Shown here piece by piece: positions 34,237-41,685 of a DNA stretch of 64,000 nt. Source of the DNA: a virus; the IMG/VR virus record IMGVR_UViG_3300037258_000301, positions 87,625 through 151,624 of that record; one strand, 5' to 3'. Position numbers and translations under genes: made by a program. The notes below the pieces were generated by a model, which was not told the origin of the DNA, did not search any database, and worked only from the letters and a program-made list of their open reading frames with translations. Position 1 is the first letter of the stretch; every line of letters starts with the position of its first letter.

Positions 34237-34920
34237 GTGAGAAGAACCGCATCTCGTGCTGGCGTGGCGGAATTGAGAAGCCTCTTCCGTCATCTTGAAG
34301 AGTTGCGGTCGCTCTATGAGGCCAAAGGTACTGACGAGATCATCACTCCAGATGGAAATCATTGGTCTCTCTGGGATCTCGAATACCTTTATCGGGAATC
34401 GCAGAAGCTGGATAATCTCACTCTTCGCCAATCTCAAGCCATTCAACTGTGCTTAGTCGACGGTCTGTCCGAACGAGAAGCATCTCATGTCATCGGTACT
34501 CGTCCGACCAATCCCGTAGCGATCTATGCAAACCAGGGCTTGGCTCGACTGTTGGAGTTGATCGACAATGGTCGTCTTGCTCGTTTCCGCCCGCTGCCCA
34601 ATGAAGATGAGTTGCTCCGTCAGCGTCGTCAGGTCACTTTGGAGCGTCTAGCTGGCCAGATCAAGTCCAGCGTCACCATCGAGACGAACGGCTGTTGGAT
34701 CTACCCACTCTTTCATCCCCGGATCAATCCGGTTATTGCATTGCGTGCATCTCACTCTCCGAATGGTGTCGTTTACGTTCATCCTCTCTGGGTCATGTAT
34801 GAGGCCCTCGTCGCCCCGGTTCCTATTGGGCAGCGAGTTACCCATCATGACCTTTTTCAGTTCTACTATCGAGGCTGTGCCAATCCGGAGCACGCCATTC
34901 TTGTTGAGGAGTCGCAATGA
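34237..34920 (+). CDS. Helix-turn-helix protein with C-terminal HNH-like domain (227 aa)
   Basis: Residues 50-115 contain a sigma-70 region-4-like HTH, LTLRQSQAIQLCLVDGLSER (helix-turn-helix core LTxRQxxAIxLxxxxGLSEREA). Residues 150-225 resemble an HNH_3 domain: TNGCWIYPLF, VYVHPLWVMYEALVAP and RGCANPEHAILVEE, where CxNPxHxxLV is the family signature. The first half of the His-Cys signature (TNGCWIY...VTHHDLF) is altered, so nuclease activity is doubtful. The GTG at 34237 follows the long inverted repeat; GTGs at 34189 and 34201 are alternatives. Possibly a degenerate homing nuclease used as a regulator. Confidence 0.6.
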   Translation: MRRTASRAGVAELRSLFRHLEELRSLYEAKGTDEIITPDGNHWSLWDLEYLYRESQKLDNLTLRQSQAIQLCLVDGLSEREASHVIGTRPTNPVAIYANQGLARLLELIDNGRLARFRPLPNEDELLRQRRQVTLERLAGQIKSSVTIETNGCWIYPLFHPRINPVIALRASHSPNGVVYVHPLWVMYEALVAPVPIGQRVTHHDLFQFYYRGCANPEHAILVEESQ

Positions 34921-35225
34921 GGGTGAGGTATGGAGTTCACGGTCCATTGGAAGAAGCAGCCAACGAATTCATACGTCAGTCCCTACTCACGGTGAAGAGT
35001 CGTGAGGAGAAGTCAGACATCCTCACGCCGTGGAAAGAGCATCATCGTCGATCCGTCGAGGTCTATTCCTCGATGGGGGTCCCCGACTCGGCTTTCCGGC
35101 AAGGCATCTTCAGGCGGGCCCGCAACAGGACCAAAAGCTATCTGAACTCCTGTGATGGAGTCATACAAGGTCGACGTGGTGAACATGAGGGCTTCGCTGA
35201 CTTCGCCGCCGACGAGGAGTACTGA
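34917..35225 (+). CDS. Hypothetical protein (102 aa)
   Basis: Starts in an ATGA overlap with the HTH/HNH gene. The protein is basic and helical (HGPLEEAANEFIRQSLLTVK, DSAFRQGIFRRARNRTKSYL), so it may bind DNA or RNA, with an acidic C-terminus. It ends in TGATG, coupled to a candidate small terminase. Unknown function. Confidence 0.5.
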   Translation: MRVRYGVHGPLEEAANEFIRQSLLTVKSREEKSDILTPWKEHHRRSVEVYSSMGVPDSAFRQGIFRRARNRTKSYLNSCDGVIQGRRGEHEGFADFAADEEY

Positions 35226-35929
35226 TGGGTGGACGTGGCCTGATCGCTCCGATACGCAATTCGTTGGTACAGATCCGGATCGGCAATCAGATCTACGATG
35301 CCGTTCGCGAGCCCCGCTGCAAGACCTGCATGCATCCGGCTCGCATGGACATCGAGACCATGATCGTTGAGAACACAGCCTTCACGACCATCGCCGAGCG
35401 GTGGTCGGACGTGGAGTACACATCCTCCTCGGGCGGCCTCGTCGTACTGCCTACGATCAGCGCCTCGTCCATTCGCAACCACTACAAGGCGCATCACATC
35501 CCCCTCCAGGCCGCCGTGCAACGCCAACTCGCCGAGAAGCGCATGCAGGAGATCGGCTACCAGCTGGAGGAGGTCGGCGGTACGTTCGTCGATCACGTCA
35601 CGTTCAACCAGGTGGTTCTTCAGCAGGCTCAGCAGCGGCTGGTGCGGGGTGAGATCCGGGTCGAGGTCAAGGATGGTATCGCCGCCGCGAAGTTCCTTGC
35701 CGACGCCGAGGCGGCCACCGGTAGCGACATCAACGCCGAGGCGTGGTCGCAGGCCATGGAGGTCTACTTCGCGGCAGCTCAGAGCATCATGAATCCGGCT
35801 CAATGGACCCAGTTCGTGCGCTCTCTGCGCAACAACCCCATCCTCAAGGCGCTGGAGGCTCGAATCAGTGGCCAACAGCCCCCACCCGAGGCCATTCCTG
35901 CTGGCCGCGACCCCTATACGGAGGGATGA
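35225..35929 (+). CDS. DNA-binding protein, candidate terminase small subunit
   Basis: A 234-residue protein. The N-terminal part has CKTCMHPARMDIETMIVENT with a CxxC metal site, and IAERWSDVE then ISASSIRNHYKAHHI, an HTH-like IA..W....SxxSIRNHYK...H pattern. The C-terminal two-thirds are helical (QRQLAEKRMQEIGYQLEEVG) and could mediate oligomerisation. It lies three genes before the large terminase, where a packaging-recognition subunit is expected. No direct homology is claimed; a transcription factor is the alternative. Confidence 0.5.
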   Translation: MGGRGLIAPIRNSLVQIRIGNQIYDAVREPRCKTCMHPARMDIETMIVENTAFTTIAERWSDVEYTSSSGGLVVLPTISASSIRNHYKAHHIPLQAAVQRQLAEKRMQEIGYQLEEVGGTFVDHVTFNQVVLQQAQQRLVRGEIRVEVKDGIAAAKFLADAEAATGSDINAEAWSQAMEVYFAAAQSIMNPAQWTQFVRSLRNNPILKALEARISGQQPPPEAIPAGRDPYTEG

Positions 35930-35931
35930 GC

Positions 35932-36132
35932 ATGCTGGTGTGGGTGGTGGGTGTGAACGTCGTGGAGGATTGGGCCATCTGTGGCGCCTTCTCCACCAGG
36001 GAGAAGGCGGTGGCATGTTGCACCACGGAATATCACTACGTGTTCCCCTTGATGCTTGACGACTGGCTGGGTGATAAGCACACCCCCGCACCGGCCGAGT
36101 ATCCGCTACTGGAGAGGAACTCCGAGACATGA
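35932..36132 (+). CDS. Hypothetical protein (66 aa)
   Basis: The ATG at 35932 lies six bases after GGAGGG; an ATG at 35926 overlapping the previous stop would be too close to that site. The protein begins with VWVVGVNVVEDWAICGAFST and has a Cys pair (AVACCTTEY). Not recognised. Confidence 0.45.
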   Translation: MLVWVVGVNVVEDWAICGAFSTREKAVACCTTEYHYVFPLMLDDWLGDKHTPAPAEYPLLERNSET

Positions 36133-36503
36133 TCGACGTCAACGATGAGGAAATCCTACGCATCGAGAGAGGACCTTTTGCCTGGATGCGCGCGAAGCAG
36201 GCCACCTCGATGTCTCTGGAGGACTTCCGGCGCACAGCTGAGAACAAGTTCGCTGATGTCGGGTTCCGAGCCAAGGTGACCGCCTACACGACCACTCAGG
36301 AGGGCGTCTACGCCTTCGACGTCGAGATCCAGGGGCGCATGGCCGGCGCCGGCCAGTTCGACCCTGACCAGCTCGCTCACGAGGTCCAACACAACCTCCT
36401 GGAGCTGCCCGGCAAGCACGAGGGCGCGATCAAGACCGACAAGGGGGCGGTCCGCGCTCTGCTCTCTGGTGATCGCCCGGGTCCAGGTGGTCATCACCAC
36501 TGA
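36129..36503 (+). CDS. Hypothetical protein between small and large terminase candidates (124 aa)
   Basis: Starts in an ATGA overlap. Regions of mixed helix and strand (FRRTAENKFADVGFRAKVTA, YAFDVEIQGRMAG) are followed by a Gly/His-rich end (GPGGHHH) that could bind metal. Located directly before the terminase large subunit (2-bp gap), so a packaging or head-completion accessory role is possible. No family is recognised. Confidence 0.5.
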   Translation: MIDVNDEEILRIERGPFAWMRAKQATSMSLEDFRRTAENKFADVGFRAKVTAYTTTQEGVYAFDVEIQGRMAGAGQFDPDQLAHEVQHNLLELPGKHEGAIKTDKGAVRALLSGDRPGPGGHHH

Positions 36504-36505
36504 CC

Positions 36506-38476
36506 ATGAGCCTGCTACTTCCTACTGACTTCACGGCATTCACCGGCGTCGACATCCCCGACCCGGTGACTTTCGTCGTGGGAGAACACTGGCTGAACCG
36601 GCCGATGCTCTATCCCCGCCAGGCCACCGTGGTCAAGCTGGTGTTTCTGCGTACGGACTTACTCACCGACTATGACCACCAGGTCATCGACGAGTGGGAG
36701 GAGTCCTTCCGGCGTACGGGCAACCGAGGCATCGTTCCGGACATCCGACAGCGGGCCGACCAGCTCCGGGAGATGGGCTACCAGCACTTCCGTGAGGTGC
36801 TGCTCGTTCTCGGACGTCGAGCCGGTAAAGGCTATCTCTGCGCCCTGCTCATGGCCTACGTCATCTGGCAGTACATGGCCCTGGGTGATCCGCAGGGCTA
36901 CTACGGCATCGACCGGGACAAGCAACTCGCCGCGTTCCTCTACGCCGGCAAGAAGCAGCAGGCACGCGTCAACCTCTGGCAAGACCTCGTTCACATCATC
37001 CAGGGCAGCGAGTGTTTCCAGCCCTATATCTCGCGCTCCCAGGGCGAGTCTCTGACTATCTACGCACCCTACGACCTGGTGCGAATGAACAAGCTGGCCC
37101 ATCGAGGATTCCAGACCACGATGGATCAGGCGACGTTCCTCATCGAGCCCAAAGAAGCCACGATGATGTCCGGTCGTGGACCGGCTTCCTGCATCCAGGG
37201 CTACGACGAGATGGCGCACATGGTCACCGCCGGGGGTGCGTCCCGGTCAGCCGAGGAAGTATGGAACGCGGCTACTCCGTCATTGGACCAGTTCCGCAAG
37301 GATGCCTTCATCGTGGAGCCGTCTTCACCCTGGCAGATGATTGGTCAGTTCTATCAGAACTGGCTCAACTCGTTGCTCCTCGATGAGGACGGCGTGCCCG
37401 CGTATCCGAACATCTTCATGCTTCAGCTGGAGTCGTGGGACATCTATCAGGACTGGGAGTTGGCCCATGTACTACCACTGTTTCCGCACGACTTCGAAGG
37501 AGACCTGAAGGAGTACCAGGGGAATCCTCATCCGAAGCTGGAGAAGCTCAAGGGCGCCGTGCAGACGTACGACTCCGAGATGCAGAAGCTGGAGATGGCC
37601 AACCCCGAAACCTTCGCTGTAGAGCGTCGCTCTCATTGGCAGTCGGTTGTTGATGCCTACCTCGACCCGAAGAAGATCGAGGCGATGTTCAACCCCGCAT
37701 TGGAGATGAAGACCGAAGGTACCCTCAGCATGTTCTACAAAGGACATGCTGACCCGTCGACCGTCAACGCCAACTACGGCGTAGTCATTGGGCACCCAGA
37801 GACGCGGGACGGCATCATCCACGCCGTCATCGATCATGTGCACTTCTGGCGCCCCAGCGACTTTCCCGACAACATTATCGATTACATCATGGTCGATGAG
37901 TCACTCTGGAAACTCATCTATGGATTCAAGTGTGATGAGTTCACGTTCGACCAATACAACTCGGCCGGTTCGATTCAGCGTCTCCAACAACATGTGCGCG
38001 AGTCGCAAGTCCCCAAGCGCATGCAGATCTACGAACTGACGGCCACCGCCGCCCATAACTGGGAGCGGGCCGAGAACTTCAAGGTGGCGCTCAACCAGGG
38101 GTGGATCGAGTGTCCGCCGCATGAGCAACTTCAGCTTGAGCTGAAGTTTCTCCAGCGCAAGGACACCGCAACCACCCATAGAGTGGACAAGCAGGACACG
38201 GGACCCGTAACAACCAAAGATATTGCTGACTGCATCATGGAGGTGGTCTGGACGCTGCTCGGTGACCAGGTGCATTCCTACACCCACGGCGCCCTGAGCA
38301 ATTTCCAGCTGCAAGTGGGCCTTCAGGGTGGCATCAATCCGCATGCCCGGGAGATGAGTGCCGCCGACAGCCACACCTTTGACCAGCTCGGAGGACTGTC
38401 CGGCCGGCAACGCAACGCGGTCATGCGGGGTGGGGGCCTTAACGCCGCTCGCAACGCCTATCGTCGCCGGTCATGA
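36506..38476 (+). CDS. Terminase large subunit
   Basis: A 656-residue packaging motor ATPase and nuclease. Walker A is EVLLVLGRRAGKGYL (around 105-119), the GRRxGK variant usual in phage terminases. AGKKQQARVNLWQDLVHII continues the ATPase core. CIQGYDEMAHMVTAGG supplies the Walker B Asp-Glu and the coupling region. The C-terminal nuclease has acidic positions in GVVIGHPETRDGIIHAVIDH, DYIMVDESLWKLI and TKDIADCIMEVVW. The usual portal gene does not follow, so head genes must lie elsewhere. Confidence 0.88.
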   Translation: MSLLLPTDFTAFTGVDIPDPVTFVVGEHWLNRPMLYPRQATVVKLVFLRTDLLTDYDHQVIDEWEESFRRTGNRGIVPDIRQRADQLREMGYQHFREVLLVLGRRAGKGYLCALLMAYVIWQYMALGDPQGYYGIDRDKQLAAFLYAGKKQQARVNLWQDLVHIIQGSECFQPYISRSQGESLTIYAPYDLVRMNKLAHRGFQTTMDQATFLIEPKEATMMSGRGPASCIQGYDEMAHMVTAGGASRSAEEVWNAATPSLDQFRKDAFIVEPSSPWQMIGQFYQNWLNSLLLDEDGVPAYPNIFMLQLESWDIYQDWELAHVLPLFPHDFEGDLKEYQGNPHPKLEKLKGAVQTYDSEMQKLEMANPETFAVERRSHWQSVVDAYLDPKKIEAMFNPALEMKTEGTLSMFYKGHADPSTVNANYGVVIGHPETRDGIIHAVIDHVHFWRPSDFPDNIIDYIMVDESLWKLIYGFKCDEFTFDQYNSAGSIQRLQQHVRESQVPKRMQIYELTATAAHNWERAENFKVALNQGWIECPPHEQLQLELKFLQRKDTATTHRVDKQDTGPVTTKDIADCIMEVVWTLLGDQVHSYTHGALSNFQLQVGLQGGINPHAREMSAADSHTFDQLGGLSGRQRNAVMRGGGLNAARNAYRRRS

Positions 38477-38477
38477 C

Positions 38478-38506
38478 TTCGTCGACTCAGGGATTTCTTC
38501 TACCCT
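38478..38506 (+). promoter_or_regulatory. Repeated-family promoter predicted to give a leaderless mRNA
   Basis: TTCGTC, a 17-bp spacer starting GACTCAGGG, and TACCCT (38501-38506) fit the repeated promoter. Only seven bases separate the -10 from the ATG at 38514, so the start of transcription should fall on or next to the ATG and the gene would be translated without a Shine-Dalgarno site, which is indeed absent. Confidence 0.65.
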
Positions 38507-38513
38507 GATCGCC

Positions 38514-38999
38514 ATGACTACCCACAGTCCACCCACCCCGCTGGCTGACTACGCCTACGTGCCGGTCGCCCACTATCTGTCCCAGCCACTGCGCATCCAT
38601 GTGCTGGGCTCTCACGGCCCTGATCACTCCGACGTCCTGGTATATCACCCGGACGCACCTCCGGAGACAAAGATGCTGGCCAACGTCCTCATCACTGACG
38701 AGTGGTTCGCCCGTCCCGGGCACGCCATGTGGCCCGGATATCAGGGGGAGCGCAGCTGGGCCCAGATCGCTGAGCAGACCTACCAGCAGGTGCAAGAGGA
38801 ACGCGATCTGGCTCGACGCCTGACTGACCTCGGCATCTCTCGTCGGCTTCGTCATTATGCTGGCGTGGGTGGCACCTCCCACGAGGCCGGCGAGGCCGAT
38901 ACCCAGCTGACCTTCAGCCATGACGAACTGGACTACCTCCTGACCCTGGCCGAACGCGGTAAGGAGGGAGGCACCTCGGCGACTCAGGAGAGCACATGA
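38514..38999 (+). CDS. Hypothetical protein, probably leaderless (161 aa)
   Basis: The protein begins TTHSPPTPLADYAYVPVAHY and has a beta-rich N-terminal half (LRIHVLGSHGPDHSDVLVYH), then helices (WAQIAEQTYQQVQEERDLAR) and an acidic C-terminus. No motif is recognised. It follows the terminase and precedes two unknown large proteins, so it may belong to packaging or head morphogenesis. It has its own promoter, whose expected start point coincides with this ATG. Confidence 0.55.
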   Translation: MTTHSPPTPLADYAYVPVAHYLSQPLRIHVLGSHGPDHSDVLVYHPDAPPETKMLANVLITDEWFARPGHAMWPGYQGERSWAQIAEQTYQQVQEERDLARRLTDLGISRRLRHYAGVGGTSHEAGEADTQLTFSHDELDYLLTLAERGKEGGTSATQEST

Positions 39000-39973
39000 A
39001 CCACCTTCGGCAAGCATGGGCAGCCAAGACTGCCGCACACCGCTTTCAGCACGTATGGCTCCCCGAGAACCCCGATGAGGCGCATGATCTCCTCCAGGGC
39101 CTCGCTGGGGGCCATCTCGCCCATCTGCGGGTGGTCGGTGAGCAGGCCGCTCCATACGACAAGGAGCGCCTGCACGATCTGATCAACAACGGTGGCTTCT
39201 CTCACCACCCAGGTCACGGCGCGGCCCCCTCGACTGGCTACATGGCCAGCTACGAACTCTCCTCGCCGAGCCAGGCCGCCGTGCACGACATGTCCACGCT
39301 GACGCCCGAGCACATCGCGGAGCATCGTTCGGCCATCGGTGAGCACCTGGCCAAGCCAGACAGCTACCAGGGCGGCTGGCTCGACCGAGGCGAGAACAAG
39401 GTATACCTGGATGCCTCCCGCCACTTCCACGACGAGGGGAAGGTCCGGGACTTCTCCCTGAAGAACAAGCAGCTCGCCTACTACGACCTCGGCAAGGGCA
39501 ACGAGTACTACCTCGATCCGCATCGCGACGAGCTGGCCCACACCGACCCCTCGGCGCACCACGAGAAGTACTCCGGCATCACCAAGAAGTTCGGTCCCGG
39601 CACCCCGCTGGAGTACGAGAGCTACCGACACCTCTACGAGGGTGGTGGCGAGAAGACCGCGTCCCTTCAGTACGCGGTGACCGAGCAGCCGCCGGCCAGT
39701 GGGTTGCCCTACCTGATCCGCGTGGCCAGGGGCAACCAGGTCATCGCGCACATCGGGGTGCGTCCGGATGGCACCTGGCGCTACCTTCGGGCCGAGGCCG
39801 GCCGGACCGCCACCCAGTCCTCGGTCGACGAGATCCGGGACGGAATCAACGCCATCGTGGGCGCCTTGTTCGAGGGCACCCAGGCTCGCCCCGAGTGGCT
39901 CGACGGCCGGCCGATCGGCCCGTGGCTCAACGACCACGTGGACGAGATCGAGCGCCGGAAGCGGCAGCCGTGA
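38996..39973 (+). CDS. Hypothetical protein of the terminase region (325 aa)
   Basis: Overlaps the previous gene by ATGA and the next by GTGA. The protein is rich in His, Asp and Gly (FSHHPGHGAAPSTGYMASYE; YYLDPHRDELAHTDPSAHHE) with a Tyr-rich middle (DLGKGNEYYLDPH) and an ordered C-terminal part (GLPYLIRVARGNQVIAHIGV; RYLRAEAGR). The many His could bind metal. It resembles no domain I can name with confidence. Co-translated with the ParB/nucleotidyltransferase protein, so the two may act as a pair. Confidence 0.5.
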   Translation: MNHLRQAWAAKTAAHRFQHVWLPENPDEAHDLLQGLAGGHLAHLRVVGEQAAPYDKERLHDLINNGGFSHHPGHGAAPSTGYMASYELSSPSQAAVHDMSTLTPEHIAEHRSAIGEHLAKPDSYQGGWLDRGENKVYLDASRHFHDEGKVRDFSLKNKQLAYYDLGKGNEYYLDPHRDELAHTDPSAHHEKYSGITKKFGPGTPLEYESYRHLYEGGGEKTASLQYAVTEQPPASGLPYLIRVARGNQVIAHIGVRPDGTWRYLRAEAGRTATQSSVDEIRDGINAIVGALFEGTQARPEWLDGRPIGPWLNDHVDEIERRKRQP

Positions 39974-41631
39974 CGTGGCCCCCGAGTGCTACTCATGAGG
40001 AGCTGAAGGATCTGATTCCTGGCTTCGATCAGGATCGTCATGTGGGGCACGAGCATGAGGTGTACGACTACCACCCCGCCTATCCCATCAAGGGCGGCAT
40101 AGTCGGGCTACACAAGGGCAAGTCGCCCTGGGGTTTCTACTCCGAAGACAGTCGTGCTCGTGATGACGACCTCGATCGTTGGAGTGATCTCCAGGACCGC
40201 ATCAAGAGAACTCCCGGTGACGTACACCCTCTCGTTATTTCCGGTGGGCACCTCCTCGACGGATTCCATCGCGCAAGCTTGGCTCTCAATGCCCGGAAAA
40301 ATACCTTCCATGCCTACGTTGCTCGCTCGGAGAGCGCACAGAAGGAAGGTCGATCTCAAGGGTCACGCGACTCTGCCACGAAGAACTTTGGTGAACTGGC
40401 CCCGTACGAGCAGGCTGCCGCTGCCAAGTATCACGAGCAGATGATTGAGGAGGGTAACGCCGAGCCCAATACGATGCCGCGCGATTACCGCTATGAGATG
40501 CACCAGGAACCCATGAAGCAATTCATCAAGCGGTACATGGATGCCGACGACGAGTTCAGGGCCGAGTACCCCCATGGTTCGGCTGACTTCCAAGCGCACC
40601 ACGACGAGATGCTGCGGAATCATCCGATTCCGAGCCATTCGGCCAAGAATCGCTGGCCCCTCATCGTGCGCGACACCAACCCGAACTACGTCGATGACGG
40701 CTACCACCGGATGCACTCCTACATCCGCGATGGTGCCACCTCTCTGCCAACCATGCGCATGTGGCCGAAGGACGAAGCGCTCGTCAAGCAGGCAGCCACG
40801 GTGCTGCCTCATGAGCGCCTCTTCGGACCCACCTACGGGCTCGACCACCGGCTGTTCGAGGGGGATGTGCTGCGGCCGGAGATCCGGCGGGACATCGTCG
40901 AGAAGTTCAGCGGCTTCTGTTCGGCACACGACTACCCGAACTGGCACGACTGGGCCAAGATCGTCTTCTTCGGCAGTGAAGCGTCAACATGGACGTCACC
41001 CACCCTGGTAGGAAATAACGACTTCGATCTGAGTATCGGAGTCGAGTATGAGCGCTTCCGGGCGGCCGTACCGACCATGCGGGGGCTTGCCGCCGATCTC
41101 ATCGCCAGCGGTCTCACCGAGCAGATGCACGCCGAGCTGAACGATCCCGCCACCTACTTCGAGCTGGCCGACGGCAGCCGGGTGGGTCCGATGGATCAAA
41201 CCTGGTTCGCCAACCTGCTGGGGTGGGACATCCGCCAGATCCGCCCCTACGCCGCTTACGACGTGGTGGCCAATCACTGGATCGTCAAGCCTCCTGATTT
41301 GCCCGACTGGGACATCAACCAGTTCCCGCAGGGCCACGGCCTGGTCCGGGAGATCCAGGGCATCATCGAGATGGCGCGAGGGATCCTGGCTATGCCCGAG
41401 CCCTACCGTACCCAGCAGGGTGCTCAACTCTGGGAGTACGTGCATGCCAATCGCTCGGGAGCGTTCGGGCCTCAGGGCGAGGGCTGGTGGGATGTCCGTA
41501 ATGTGGTAGAAAAGGCACTAGATCAAAAAGGTCTGATTCAGCCCCTCTTCGAGTGCCACCAGCGGGCCGTCGAGACCCCACACAGTCTCGATGCGCCGGC
41601 AGGCTGGTCCAACGACCCCAGCACCGTCTGA
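39970..41631 (+). CDS. ParB-like, ParB-like, nucleotidyltransferase multidomain protein (553 aa)
   Basis: The GTG at 39970 overlaps the previous stop. Residues 55-100 give a ParB/Srx-like core, HPLVISGGHLLDGFHRASLA (G...DGxHR). A second copy, RWPLIVRDTNPNYVDDGYHR with HSYIRDGATSLPTMRMWP, lies near residues 225-265. Residues 325-365 read IVFFGSEASTWTSP...NDFDLSIGVEY, a nucleotidyltransferase GS...DFD signature with catalytic Asp pair. The C-terminal part (about 400-530) is helical. Such a fusion suggests nucleotide- or nucleic-acid-dependent modification, perhaps of phage or host DNA or proteins; the exact reaction is not shown. Confidence 0.65.
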   Translation: MTWPPSATHEELKDLIPGFDQDRHVGHEHEVYDYHPAYPIKGGIVGLHKGKSPWGFYSEDSRARDDDLDRWSDLQDRIKRTPGDVHPLVISGGHLLDGFHRASLALNARKNTFHAYVARSESAQKEGRSQGSRDSATKNFGELAPYEQAAAAKYHEQMIEEGNAEPNTMPRDYRYEMHQEPMKQFIKRYMDADDEFRAEYPHGSADFQAHHDEMLRNHPIPSHSAKNRWPLIVRDTNPNYVDDGYHRMHSYIRDGATSLPTMRMWPKDEALVKQAATVLPHERLFGPTYGLDHRLFEGDVLRPEIRRDIVEKFSGFCSAHDYPNWHDWAKIVFFGSEASTWTSPTLVGNNDFDLSIGVEYERFRAAVPTMRGLAADLIASGLTEQMHAELNDPATYFELADGSRVGPMDQTWFANLLGWDIRQIRPYAAYDVVANHWIVKPPDLPDWDINQFPQGHGLVREIQGIIEMARGILAMPEPYRTQQGAQLWEYVHANRSGAFGPQGEGWWDVRNVVEKALDQKGLIQPLFECHQRAVETPHSLDAPAGWSNDPSTV

Positions 41632-41641
41632 TCTCCCCTGC

Positions 41642-41682
41642 GCCCTCCCTAATAGCTGACGCACCGCGCTCAGTGGGAGGGC
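41642..41682 (+). promoter_or_regulatory. Hairpin that can hide the ribosome site of the fibre gene
   Basis: GCCCTCCC (41642-41649) is perfectly complementary to GGGAGGGC (41675-41682), and the second arm contains the GGGAGG Shine-Dalgarno of the fibre-like gene whose GTG is at 41686. The stem would close a 25-base loop and sequester the ribosome site, so this may be a translational control element. Confidence 0.5.
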
Positions 41683-41685
41683 ACC

